Assembly (NCBI RefSeq): GCF_004348825.1 | Contig: NZ_SMJU01000014.1 | Coordinates: 1-42,806 of the forward strand | Reading direction: 5' to 3' | From: Arundinibacter roseus | GTDB lineage: Bacteria; Bacteroidota; Bacteroidia; Cytophagales; Spirosomataceae | Length of the DNA stretch: 42,806 bases | Shown: positions 1-7,703 of the stretch, piece by piece | Position numbering within the stretch: the first letter of the stretch is position 1 | Layout of the letters: each line of letters opens with the position of its first letter | Made by a program: the position numbers and the translations under genes | The notes under the pieces: generated by a model | Told to the model about the DNA's origin: nothing | Database searches by the model: none | The model's input: only the letters and a program-made list of their open reading frames with translations

Positions 1-1945
1 CGTTGTCAGGACCACTGATCAGGCTGGCCGTAAGCGGGTCGCCGTCGGGGTCGCTGTCGTTGGTCAGCACGTTGCCCGATACGGGTTCATCCTGTACGGC
101 GAGGGCAATGTCACCCACTGCCTGAGGCGTGCTGTTGGGGGCTGGTGTCACGGTAATAAATACCGTTGCCGTATCGCATAGCGAGGGCGTGCCGTTGTCA
201 CAAACCGTATAGGTAAACACATCACTGCCGATGAAGTCAGCCGCCGGCGTGTAAACATAGCTGCCGTCAGCATTTACGGTGAGCGTTCCGTTAGCAGGAT
301 TGGTCAATCCGGCAAACGTCAACGCATCTCCGTCGGGGTCGCTGTCGTTGGCAGCTACTGTTCCGGTCACGGGCGTGTTGACGGGCGTTGTATTGGCGTC
401 GTCAACGGCTACCGGGGCCTGATTAGCAGCCGGATCCACCGGAGCCGGAAGTACCTGCACGATCACCTGTGCGCTGTCGCAAAGAGATGGCGTGCCCGTA
501 TCACAGACCCGGTAGGTGAGCGTATCGGTACCTATAAAGCCTGAATTAGGTGTATAGGTGATCGTACCGTCGGCATTAACCGAGGCCGTACCGTTGGCCG
601 GTGCCTGCACGACCGTGGGGTTCTGCAACGCATCCCCATCCGGGTCCACGTCGTTAGCCAATACGTTTACGCTGAGCGGTGTGCCCTCCGTCGTCTGGGT
701 GTTGTCGTTCAGCGCAATCGGAGCATCGTTGGCCGGAGTCGGATTCGGCTGTACGGTCACGGCCACGCAGGCGGTATCGCTGGCGATGCCGTCGGAAGCC
801 GCGTAGCAGAACACATCCTCTCCCACAAAGCCTGGATCAGGCGTGTAGGTGTAGCTGCCGTCAGGGTTGAGCACAACCGTCCCGTTGTCAGGACCACTGA
901 TCAGACTGGCCGTAAGCGGGTCGCCGTCGGGGTCGCTGTCGTTGGTCAGCACGTTGCCCGATACGGGTTCATCCTGTACGGCGAGGGCAATGTCACCCAC
1001 TGCCTGAGGCGTGCTGTTGGGGGCTGGTGTCACGGTAATAAATACCGTTGCCGTATCGCATAGCGAGGGCGTGCCGTTGTCACAAACCGTATAGGTAAAC
1101 ACATCACTGCCGATGAAGTCGGCGGCCGGCGTGTAGGTGTAGGTACCGTCAGCATTTACGGTGAGCGTTCCGTTGGCAGGATTGGTCAATCCGGCAAACG
1201 TCAACGCATCTCCGTCGGGGTCGCTGTCGTTGGCGGCTACCGTACCGGTCACGGGCGTGTTGACGGTGGTAGTATTGGCATCGTCAACGGCTACCGGGGC
1301 CTGATTAGCAGCCGGGTCCACCGGAGCCGGAAGTACCTGCACGATCACCTGTGCGCTGTCGCAAAGAGATGGCGTGCCCGTATCACAGACGCGGTAGGTG
1401 AGCGTATCCACTCCTACAAAACCTGGATCAGGCGTGTACAGAATGGTACCGTCGGGATTGACACTGGCCGTACCGTTGGCCGGTGCCTGCACGACCGTAG
1501 GGTTCTGCAGGGCGTCACCATCCGGGTCCACATCGTTAGCCAATACGTTTACGCTGAGCGGTGTGCCCTCCGTCGTCTGGGTGTTGTCGTTCAGCGCGAG
1601 TGGCGCGTCATTGGCCGGAGTCGGATTCGGCTGTACGGTCACGGCCACGCAGGCGGTATCGCTGGCGATGCCGTCGGAAGCCGCGTAGCAGAACACATCC
1701 TCTCCCACAAAGCCTGGATCAGGCGTGTAGGTGTAGCTGCCGTCAGGGTTGAGCACAACCGTCCCGTTGTCAGGACCACTGATCAGGCTGGCCGTAAGCG
1801 GGTCGCCGTCGGGGTCGCTGTCGTTGGTCAGCACGTTGCCCGATACGGGTTCATCCTGTACGGCGAGGGCAATGTCACCCACTGCCTGAGGTGTGCTGTT
1901 GGGGGCTGGTGTCACGGTAATAAATACCGTTGCCGTATCGCATAC
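1..1945 (-). repeat. 882-bp higher-order tandem repeat inside the left-edge surface gene
   Basis: The same sequence (for example CGTTGTCAGGACCACTGATC) starts at 1, 883 and 1765, an exact 882-base period. Each unit encodes 294 residues, that is three different Ig-like domains. About 2.2 units are visible and the array continues beyond the edge. Copies differ by scattered substitutions only, so the reading frame is kept. Confidence 0.93.
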
Positions 1946-3331
1946 CGCAGGTGTTGCACCTTCTACACATATCTCATAAGTTACATCATAGGTCCCCGGA
2001 GCAGCTGCCGCAGGAATGTTGATGGTTCCGTCTGGATTGATGGTCACACCTGTAAGACCTCCATCATTTACTACGGTAGGTGTAGTGGTATTGGCATCAG
2101 TGGCCAATGCACCATTCACTAAGTCATTGGTAAACACGGTAGGTGTAGTACCGCCAGGTGCGATGCCCGTGAAGGTATCGTTTGTTGCTACTATGGTATT
2201 ACACGTAGTAATATTCACAATAACTTCAGTAGCGGCATTACCATCGCCACTGTAACAGTCATTGGTAGCATCATAAATAGCCGCATAATACGTACCCGAT
2301 GTACCTACTGTGGTAGGGTCGGCTATTTTATTGGCCGTAGTGGCGGGCAATGCCGTATGCCATGTAAGGACAGTATTGGCGGGTAGATTGCTTACCGAAA
2401 CCGCCGTATTAAGATTTATTGTCGCAACAGGACATGTATTGTTAAGCGTGATGGGTTGCTGAACTGTGATTGCTACAACCGCCTGATCACAAACGGTAGG
2501 TGAGCCTTCCAAGCAAACCTCGTAGGTAACATTATAATTGCCAGTAGCTGCTCCCGCAGGAATGTTGATGGTTCCGTCTGGATTGATGGTTACGCCTGTA
2601 AGTCCTCCATCATTTACTACTGTAGGTGTAGTGGTATTGGCATCTGTGGCCAATGCACCATTCACTAAGTCATTGGTAAACACGGTAGGTGTAGTACCGC
2701 CAGGTGCTATGCCCGTGAAGGTATCGTTATTGGCAACGATAGTATTACAAGGAGAAATAATTTCTACTATAACCTCGGTAGCCGCGTTGCCATCACCACT
2801 GTAACAGTCATTGGTAGCATCAAAAAAAGCCGCATAATACGTACCCGATGTACCTACGGTGGTAGGGTCGGCTATTTTATTGGCCGTGGTGGCAGGTAAA
2901 GCCGTGTGCCACGTAAGGACCGTATTGGCTGGTAGATTGCTTACCGATACCGCCGTATTGAGATTTACCGTAGTAGCAGGACACACATTGCTAAGGCACA
3001 ATGCGGACGTGATGGTTACGTTTAAGGTATTGCTCGAATAACAGTCATTGGTAGCATCAAAAAAAGCGGCGTAGTAAGTACCGGGCGAAAGTGCCGTGAT
3101 ACTACTGAGCTTATTGGCCGTAGTGGCAGGTGTGCCACTATGCCAGGTAAGGGTGGTATTGGCGGGCTGATTGGCCGCCGTAACACCCGTAAGATCGGCT
3201 GTGCCGGTGGTGCAACCTGCCGATAGACTGACCTGGGCATGGGATACCATGCTCACAGCCAATACCATCAACAGGCAGAACAGCAGCGAAAGCCTCCCTC
3301 TTTGTTTTATATGTTGGTATATGACATTCAT
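1..3331 (-). CDS. Giant secreted repeat protein with Ig-like (Big_9/cadherin-like) tandem domains, partial (3' end outside window)
   Basis: An open frame runs from an ATG at 3331 to the left edge without a stop, giving 1110 visible residues. Residues 1-33 form a signal peptide (basic RGR, then a hydrophobic run ending SHAQ). Two or three modules of the NDCYS / NLPANTVLTWH type follow, two of them in a 182-residue near-identical duplication. From about residue 460 to the edge the protein is a higher-order array: a 294-residue unit made of three ~98-residue domains, each with the pattern NDSDPDGD, NADGTYTYTP, VFTYTVCD. This pattern is typical of bacterial Ig-like/cadherin-like domains of the Big_9 kind, which often bind calcium through the Asp-rich loops. 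It is probably an exported adhesin or surface-layer protein. The C-terminus, where a secretion or anchoring signal would sit, is not visible. First of a run of minus-strand secreted-protein genes. Confidence 0.9.
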   Translation of the reverse strand, partial: MNVIYQHIKQRGRLSLLFCLLMVLAVSMVSHAQVSLSAGCTTGTADLTGVTAANQPANTTLTWHSGTPATTANKLSSITALSPGTYYAAFFDATNDCYSSNTLNVTITSALCLSNVCPATTVNLNTAVSVSNLPANTVLTWHTALPATTANKIADPTTVGTSGTYYAAFFDATNDCYSGDGNAATEVIVEIISPCNTIVANNDTFTGIAPGGTTPTVFTNDLVNGALATDANTTTPTVVNDGGLTGVTINPDGTINIPAGAATGNYNVTYEVCLEGSPTVCDQAVVAITVQQPITLNNTCPVATINLNTAVSVSNLPANTVLTWHTALPATTANKIADPTTVGTSGTYYAAIYDATNDCYSGDGNAATEVIVNITTCNTIVATNDTFTGIAPGGTTPTVFTNDLVNGALATDANTTTPTVVNDGGLTGVTINPDGTINIPAAAAPGTYDVTYEICVEGATPAVCDTATVFITVTPAPNSTPQAVGDIALAVQDEPVSGNVLTNDSDPDGDPLTASLISGPDNGTVVLNPDGSYTYTPDPGFVGEDVFCYAASDGIASDTACVAVTVQPNPTPANDAPLALNDNTQTTEGTPLSVNVLANDVDPDGDALQNPTVVQAPANGTASVNPDGTILYTPDPGFVGVDTLTYRVCDTGTPSLCDSAQVIVQVLPAPVDPAANQAPVAVDDANTTTVNTPVTGTVAANDSDPDGDALTFAGLTNPANGTLTVNADGTYTYTPAADFIGSDVFTYTVCDNGTPSLCDTATVFITVTPAPNSTPQAVGDIALAVQDEPVSGNVLTNDSDPDGDPLTASLISGPDNGTVVLNPDGSYTYTPDPGFVGEDVFCYAASDGIASDTACVAVTVQPNPTPANDAPIALNDNTQTTEGTPLSVNVLANDVDPDGDALQNPTVVQAPANGTASVNADGTITYTPNSGFIGTDTLTYRVCDTGTPSLCDSAQVIVQVLPAPVDPAANQAPVAVDDANTTPVNTPVTGTVAANDSDPDGDALTFAGLTNPANGTLTVNADGSYVYTPAADFIGSDVFTYTVCDNGTPSLCDTATVFITVTPAPNSTPQAVGDIALAVQDEPVSGNVLTNDSDPDGDPLTASLISGPDN
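1940..2999 (-). repeat. 546-549 bp tandem duplication inside the left-edge surface gene
   Basis: CAGGAATGTTGATGG occurs at 2011 and 2557 (offset 546), and CCGCATAATACGTACCCGAT at 2281 and 2830 (offset 549). The two copies differ by one codon in the offset and a few substitutions. Each encodes a WHTALPATTANKIADP / GIAPGGTTPTVFTNDLV module of about 182 residues. Confidence 0.88.
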
Positions 3332-3409
3332 TATTTATAATTTTTTAAATGACGTAATCGCTGACCCGTTTGGGGATGGTTCATAAAACGCATTAGGCTT
3401 TAAACACCA

Positions 3410-3462
3410 GTAGCGTAAAATCCTGTAAGTGAGTTGGTTACCCCATAGGGATTTTACGCTAC
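3410..3462. repeat. Perfect 14-bp inverted repeat with 25-nt loop
   Basis: GTAGCGTAAAATCC at 3410-3423 is answered by GGATTTTACGCTAC at 3449-3462. It lies between the left-edge giant gene and the 168-residue Ig-like gene, both on the minus strand. There is no U-tract on either side, so it does not look like a simple terminator. It could be an operator, an attenuator hairpin in the leader of the giant gene, or a solitary REP-like palindrome. Confidence 0.7.
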
Positions 3463-3560
3463 GGCTTTAGTAGTAGTTCTGTACGGCGTGCCGATAAGCA
3501 CCAAATACTTTTTTATGACCAAACCTTGCTTGACTCATTTTAATAAATATGAAATGTCAC

Positions 3561-4067
3561 TTAATTTTTGACAAGTATGGGTGCTGCCGTTCCTGCATTA
3601 CAAGAAGAAGACAGCACAAATACATAGGTTTGGTTAGTTTCTATCTCACAGGTACCATTATTGTATTTAAGGCTATACAAACCTCCTGTGGTAGCTGTAT
3701 AATTGGCGGTAGTAGCACCACTTACGGTGGAACCATCATTGTACCACTGATAAGCAGAGCCCGTGCCGTTGTTGGTGCTTCCATTGAGGTTTACGCTGCC
3801 GCCGCTATCAATCAAAACCACTGATACGGTGCGGTCATCGGTACAGGAAGTGCTGGCATCGGTATAAGTAGCGTAATAATTGCCTACCGTTGTGGCATTG
3901 TAGGTGGCCGAATTGGCTCCCGAAATGGGTGCATCATCTTGAAACCACTGTATTCCTGTCGCTCCGCTGGGTACGCCGCTCAACGTTACTGGCAATGAGC
4001 CTGTGTATTGTGCCATGCTTACCAAGCTAAGCAACAAAAAGCTTATGAGTAAACTGAATTGTTTCAT
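3561..4067 (-). CDS. Small secreted protein with two Ig-like domains
   Basis: 168 residues, ATG start. Residues 1-19 form a clear signal peptide (MKQFSLLISFLLLSLVSMAQ). The mature part contains two Ig-like modules, one around GIQWFQDDAPISGANSATY and one around YQWYNDGSTVSGATTANY. These have the W...G...Y pattern of the Ig_7/immunoglobulin-like domains common in Bacteroidota surface proteins. No anchor, transmembrane helix or C-terminal sorting domain is visible; the protein ends AAPILVKN. It lies 46 bases downstream of the thioredoxin-like gene on the same strand, so co-transcription is plausible. The function is unknown; a secreted binding or accessory protein for the neighbouring giant is an inference. 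Confidence 0.8.
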   Translation of the reverse strand: MKQFSLLISFLLLSLVSMAQYTGSLPVTLSGVPSGATGIQWFQDDAPISGANSATYNATTVGNYYATYTDASTSCTDDRTVSVVLIDSGGSVNLNGSTNNGTGSAYQWYNDGSTVSGATTANYTATTGGLYSLKYNNGTCEIETNQTYVFVLSSSCNAGTAAPILVKN

Positions 4068-4113
4068 TTTAGTATTTTTTTAATTATTAATTTTTTAATA
4101 CATATTTTGGGCA

Positions 4114-5529
4114 TTACTGCCCTTTATTACTATCTGCCTGCTTCGCAAACATGTCCACCCAAGCTTGCACTTGTGCGACAGATTTGGGCCGAAGCAGGAT
4201 TTTGCGTGCGTTATCTAATAGATACATCGTAGGCGTGGCAGATACATAGTAGCTTTCTACTATGGGGCTTTTCCACATTTGGTAGTCGCATAGGCTCGGG
4301 AAGGGAAACTGCCCCGCAAAACTGCGGAAGGCTTTCTCTTCGCTATCCAACGAAACAAAAACTACCTCCATACCTGCGGCTTTCCACTGTGCGTATTGCT
4401 GGGCTATCTTGGGTATCTCTTCGGTGCATTTTTGGCACCAACCAGCACCAAATACCACCAATTTGTACTTACTCTGGATGTCCGACAAGCGATTGATTTC
4501 TTTTCCTGCCGATAGGACTGTACCCGAAAACTGAATATCAGGTGCCGTATTGCCCACTTTCATGGCACGGTAGGTTTCTAATTGCTTTGCCAAATCATTG
4601 GTGAGCGTACAACTGCGATTATTCAATAGTTTGAGCGACAGATATTCCGAAGCCTCAAACAAACTTTGCCGCTCCAGCAAATCAAAGAGATAGTCGCCTA
4701 TTTCGTTGAGTTTTGCCTCGTCGTGGGTAAGCGTAGCGAGCATCGTATCTATCGAGATTTTCATCTCGGCATAGACGCTTTCTAAGGATACGCCACTGTT
4801 TTCGAGCAACCAAAAATGCCCTTCTATCGCCTCTCGCTGCAAACCACTCTTGTAGAGCCGCTCGTCGCTGTAATTGAGCTGCCGAAAGGCGGCTATCGTG
4901 GCAGGAATTTCCTGTGGACGATACTTAGCCACCGCCTGCACATTGCTCACGAGCTTGCGGATGGGTAAATACCACCGTACATAACTCGTCTCGGGCAGTT
5001 GGCTCAAAAAAGCTTGCTCTTCGGTACGCAACCGCTGCTGTTCGGCAGAGATGGCGGTGCGGGTAGCCGTACTTTGTTGGAATAGACTATCTGCCTGATA
5101 GCTTTGCTCCAAAAACGTCCATGCCGATAATACCTGCTCCCTTTTGGGTTGCTCGGTGGCGTACTGCTCAAAAGCCCGCTGCTCGGCTCCGCTCACGATT
5201 TTTACGGTTTGCGGCAGATGGAGTAGCTCGCCCTTGATGTGCATAGCCTCACGAGAAAGTACCACAATATAAGGCTGTTGCCCTGCGGTGCTGAGCAAGC
5301 CCATGCCGTAGTCTCGGGCGGTGTATGCCAGCTGAAACGTACCATCTGCCGCCACCGTAGTGCTGTCTATGGTATAGGCATGCATACCCGCAAAGCCACG
5401 CAACACTACGCTCTGCCCCGCCAGCTGTGGAAACTGCCCATTTATGCCCTGCGACCACCCAAGGGTTGCTGATAGCAACAAGCAGAACAAGGCCAAGACA
5501 ATTCCTTTTATGCGTTGATGATTTCTCAT
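4114..5529 (-). CDS. TlpA/ResA-like thioredoxin-domain protein, exported
   Basis: 471 residues. An N-terminal signal peptide (about residues 1-27, ending GWSQ) is followed by a beta-rich DUF4369-like region (about 28-125), a helical linker, and a C-terminal thioredoxin fold (about 325-460). The redox motif WCQKC is at residues 364-368, and the conserved cis-proline is in SATPTMYLL at about 433. The family reduces or isomerises disulfides in the periplasm using electrons from a membrane donor. The C-x-x-C is intact, so activity is expected. It sits among genes for cysteine-containing secreted proteins, which fits a role in their oxidative folding, though many Bacteroidota carry such proteins in unrelated settings. 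The substrate is not known. Confidence 0.87.
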   Translation of the reverse strand: MRNHQRIKGIVLALFCLLLSATLGWSQGINGQFPQLAGQSVVLRGFAGMHAYTIDSTTVAADGTFQLAYTARDYGMGLLSTAGQQPYIVVLSREAMHIKGELLHLPQTVKIVSGAEQRAFEQYATEQPKREQVLSAWTFLEQSYQADSLFQQSTATRTAISAEQQRLRTEEQAFLSQLPETSYVRWYLPIRKLVSNVQAVAKYRPQEIPATIAAFRQLNYSDERLYKSGLQREAIEGHFWLLENSGVSLESVYAEMKISIDTMLATLTHDEAKLNEIGDYLFDLLERQSLFEASEYLSLKLLNNRSCTLTNDLAKQLETYRAMKVGNTAPDIQFSGTVLSAGKEINRLSDIQSKYKLVVFGAGWCQKCTEEIPKIAQQYAQWKAAGMEVVFVSLDSEEKAFRSFAGQFPFPSLCDYQMWKSPIVESYYVSATPTMYLLDNARKILLRPKSVAQVQAWVDMFAKQADSNKGQ

Positions 5530-5553
5530 GTTTATCTATTAATCTTTGTTTAT

Positions 5554-5588
5554 TTAATCATTCTTTCCGAAGTGAAAGGAATGATTAA
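5554..5588. terminator. Hairpin between the FISUMP gene and the thioredoxin-like gene
   Basis: TTAATCATTC at 5554-5563 pairs with GAATGATTAA at 5579-5588. It is a 10-bp stem in the 93-bp gap between two minus-strand genes. It may be a weak terminator or an mRNA-stability hairpin. Confidence 0.45.
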
Positions 5589-5605
5589 TCGTCAAATCAA
5601 TCAAT

Positions 5606-5621
5606 CCCGATAGCTTTCGGG
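5606..5621 (-). terminator. Short hairpin directly after the FISUMP gene
   Basis: CCCGATAGCTTTCGGG reads as a CCCGA(A)/TTCGGG stem beginning one base past the stop codon on the minus strand. It is followed by ATTGATTGATTTG. The stem is short and the T-run poor, so termination efficiency is uncertain. Confidence 0.4.
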
Positions 5622-5622
5622 T

Positions 5623-6495
5623 TTAATTCTTAATGCAACGAACAGACATGCCTTGAACACGCTGACCAGCAGACATGACGGCATTGCTACTAGTTAAAAA
5701 TAAGTAGCGTGAATTGGGATTTTCAACGTTACGAGTCCAATATTGTCCGAAGCTACCCACAGCATCGACAGGAGCACCGAGGGCAGTGCCAGCGCGGCTA
5801 CCAGCCAAAAGCAACTTAAGCGGAGAAGCATAAGCTCCAGCGGCGTTGTTAGAACTCCAAGATAATCGCTCTTGAATCAATTCAAATTCTGTAGGTAACC
5901 GGTAGCCGATTGGGCAAGGACTATTGTCACCACTTACACCTTGCCATACATCCTCCATATTAGTTGTTGTTAAATACCAACTGAATGGTGAGGCTCGGTT
6001 AATTATAAATAAACCATCCCATGTGTTTCCAGCATTAGGTACTATTGTTGAAGCGACTTCTTCTATGGTACCGCTTGTTCTACATTGATGCCCGTCAGCA
6101 AAGCGACCCCATTGGAATAAATCACCGTAAGAAGCAGCATCTGTACTACTGGTAGCTACTTGGCTTGCTCCAAGGTTTCTGTCCATCCATGTTTTTCCAG
6201 TAATAGGATTGGTTACATCTACTACTTGGGTAATTACACCGTTGCAATGGACATAGCCAGCAGGGAAAGCTGGTGCTGTAGGACATCCATTAGCACCCAC
6301 AGGTGTACCCGCAGGCGTGCCAGGACAAGCATCTGTTGCATCAGGCACACCGTCACCATCGGAGTCAGGCCCAGTAGGGCAATTTTGGCAAGCTGCAGGG
6401 AGCGTTACGGTGGTTTGGGCCCAAGTGCTTTGCGTTGTTAGGCTCAATAGGGCTATCATAAAGCCAGCGATTTGTAAAAATTTTGATTGTCTCAT
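5623..6495 (-). CDS. Secreted protein with thrombospondin type 3 repeat and FISUMP (TIGR02145-like) domain
   Basis: 290 residues with a signal peptide (1-26, ending STWAQ). A short calcium-binding thrombospondin-3-like stretch (DSDGDGVPDATDACPGTP, about 43-60) links to a large C-terminal domain. That domain has the hallmarks of the Fibrobacter succinogenes major paralogous domain: GKTWMDRNLGA, YGDLFQWGR, CPIGYRLPTEFEL and the closing SVRCIK. FISUMP proteins are extracellular, resemble C-type-lectin/formylglycine-enzyme folds, and are usually on the cell surface. No catalytic residues are established for the family. It is first in the run of minus-strand secreted-protein genes that ends with the left-edge giant. 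Confidence 0.88.
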   Translation of the reverse strand: MRQSKFLQIAGFMIALLSLTTQSTWAQTTVTLPAACQNCPTGPDSDGDGVPDATDACPGTPAGTPVGANGCPTAPAFPAGYVHCNGVITQVVDVTNPITGKTWMDRNLGASQVATSSTDAASYGDLFQWGRFADGHQCRTSGTIEEVASTIVPNAGNTWDGLFIINRASPFSWYLTTTNMEDVWQGVSGDNSPCPIGYRLPTEFELIQERLSWSSNNAAGAYASPLKLLLAGSRAGTALGAPVDAVGSFGQYWTRNVENPNSRYLFLTSSNAVMSAGQRVQGMSVRCIKN

Positions 6496-6602
6496 TTTTT
6501 TTTAAATTTATTTTTTGCTCCGTGCTTGGAGCAGTTATTGAATCGTTTGTATAATTATTGTTGTTGAAAAATAAGGTATTGTGCGGTGGTGTTGGGTTTG
6601 GT

Positions 6603-6791
6603 TCAGGGGGAGTTGTTGAGCACGTATAACCTGAGCCTGGCACAGGGGCTACCCACGGGGGGCTTGGCGGCCTCCGGCGGGGAAGCGGCAGCGGGGCTAT
6701 GCCATAGCTGCTTGTCTGATAGGAATACCACCACCGTCAGGAAGGTAACCACTTGGTGGGATTGGGTGAAGAGCTTGTAAATGTGTGTCAT
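6603..6791 (-). CDS. Possible small membrane or secreted peptide (doubtful)
   Basis: 62 codons from an ATG. The N-terminal half is hydrophobic (HQVVTFLTVVVFLSD) and could be a membrane segment. The second half is Ala/Pro-rich and lies on an unusually GC-rich patch (about 6635-6710) in an otherwise AT-rich gap. I do not recognise it and see no conserved motif. It may be a chance reading frame in a GC-rich repeat remnant. The rest of the gap, 6496-7008, shows nothing I can identify. Confidence 0.25.
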   Translation of the reverse strand: MTHIYKLFTQSHQVVTFLTVVVFLSDKQLWHSPAAASPPEAAKPPVGSPCARLRLYVLNNSP

Positions 6792-7249
6792 TCATCTGTT
6801 TGTTTGATTGTTTTTTAGGGGAAAGCAATGCCTCATTTTTTTTAAGTGGTTGAGCATAGGCCTGCTAAGGGTGTCAAAAGGAGACACTCAGCAAAAAGAA
6901 AAAATGACATAATGAATTGTAAAATCTTTGACATAAAAGGTTGATTATTTGAATCGTTTTGTCAACCGATTTCAATATTCGTGCAAAAAGTGATAGTTAA
7001 GCCCCAATTTGGTGAAGACCTGTTTTGATTTGTATATGAACTACAAACCGTATAAAAAGCTACCAGGATATTCTAGGCGAATGCCTGAGTTGTCAAAAGT
7101 CATGCCAAAGAGGGGCACTGTGAATCGGGGATTATTGGGGATTATATATAATCCCGCGAAGGATGCGGCGCAGACATTTGGAGTGTTGCTGCGCATGAAA
7201 ATATGTAGTAGTCTTGTAATACGGATATAGAAGCCTGCGGCATGACAAA

Positions 7250-7345
7250 GTGATTGGGTGTGCGTCTCCGTCATGCCTTTGCCCGTGTCGCTGAGGCGAA
7301 TATAGACTTGATGCGGCTCGGTGGCGGGTATTACCGGAATACTCA
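7250..7345 (-). pseudogene. Fragment of a histidine-kinase ATPase domain
   Basis: The minus strand encodes PHQVYIRLSDTGKGMTETHTQ. This matches the G1 box of the intact kinase 500 bases away (NEVHILISDTGKGLTDTQ). The DNA is also alignable: TGGGTGT-CGTC, CCTTTGCCCGTGTCGCTGA and GGGTATTA occur in the same order at 7255-7333 and 7885-7955. Sequence on both sides no longer matches a kinase. It is a decayed partial duplicate, either of the neighbour or of a close paralogue. Confidence 0.75.
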
Positions 7346-7575
7346 ACAAATTACCGTTGGACACAAATACTTTGTTGGATGTATTCACTATTGAAGTCGC
7401 CGGCCATAATTTGGCTAAAACCATTGAGATTCGACGAAAACATAAAATCAAGTTGCCAGATGCTATCATAGCCGCAACGGCTCTAGTGCATCATCTGACA
7501 TTGGTAACGAACAACGTAAGCGACTTTGCCAGGATTGAAAATTTATTGGTAGTGAACCCATTTGCCGCCAAATAG
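7345..7575 (+). pseudogene. C-terminal remnant of a VapC-family PIN-domain toxin
   Basis: The plus-strand frame ending at the stop at 7573-7575 encodes AKTIEIRRKHKIKLPDAIIA, then TLVTNNVSDF and LLVVNPF. This is the C-terminal third of the PIN ribonuclease family, including the third and fourth metal-binding acidic positions (LPDAI, NVSDF). The N-terminal catalytic Asp and the central helices are missing. The 5' side runs straight into the antisense kinase fragment. No antitoxin gene is next to it. The preserved frame over about 65 codons suggests a fairly recent truncation. Confidence 0.7.
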
Positions 7576-7703
7576 ATAAAAAAGCACTTGGGGCGTAAAA
7601 TGTCACTGCCCAGCAAGCTATCCCCAAAGCAAAAGAAGGGCATAATTTGATGCAACTGATGCTGCCGATCTACTTCAAATTGTGATGCCTGCGGCATGAC
7701 ACA

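Noticed and set aside
3171-3386. 71-codon plus-strand frame over the start of the left-edge giant gene
   Set aside because: It is antisense to the signal peptide and start of the giant gene and has no domain.
7009-7230. 73-codon plus-strand frame and the overlapping 142-codon minus-strand frame (7041-7469)
   Set aside because: Neither is a coherent gene. The minus-strand frame contains a short kinase fragment followed by unrelated sequence, so the region is treated as decayed.
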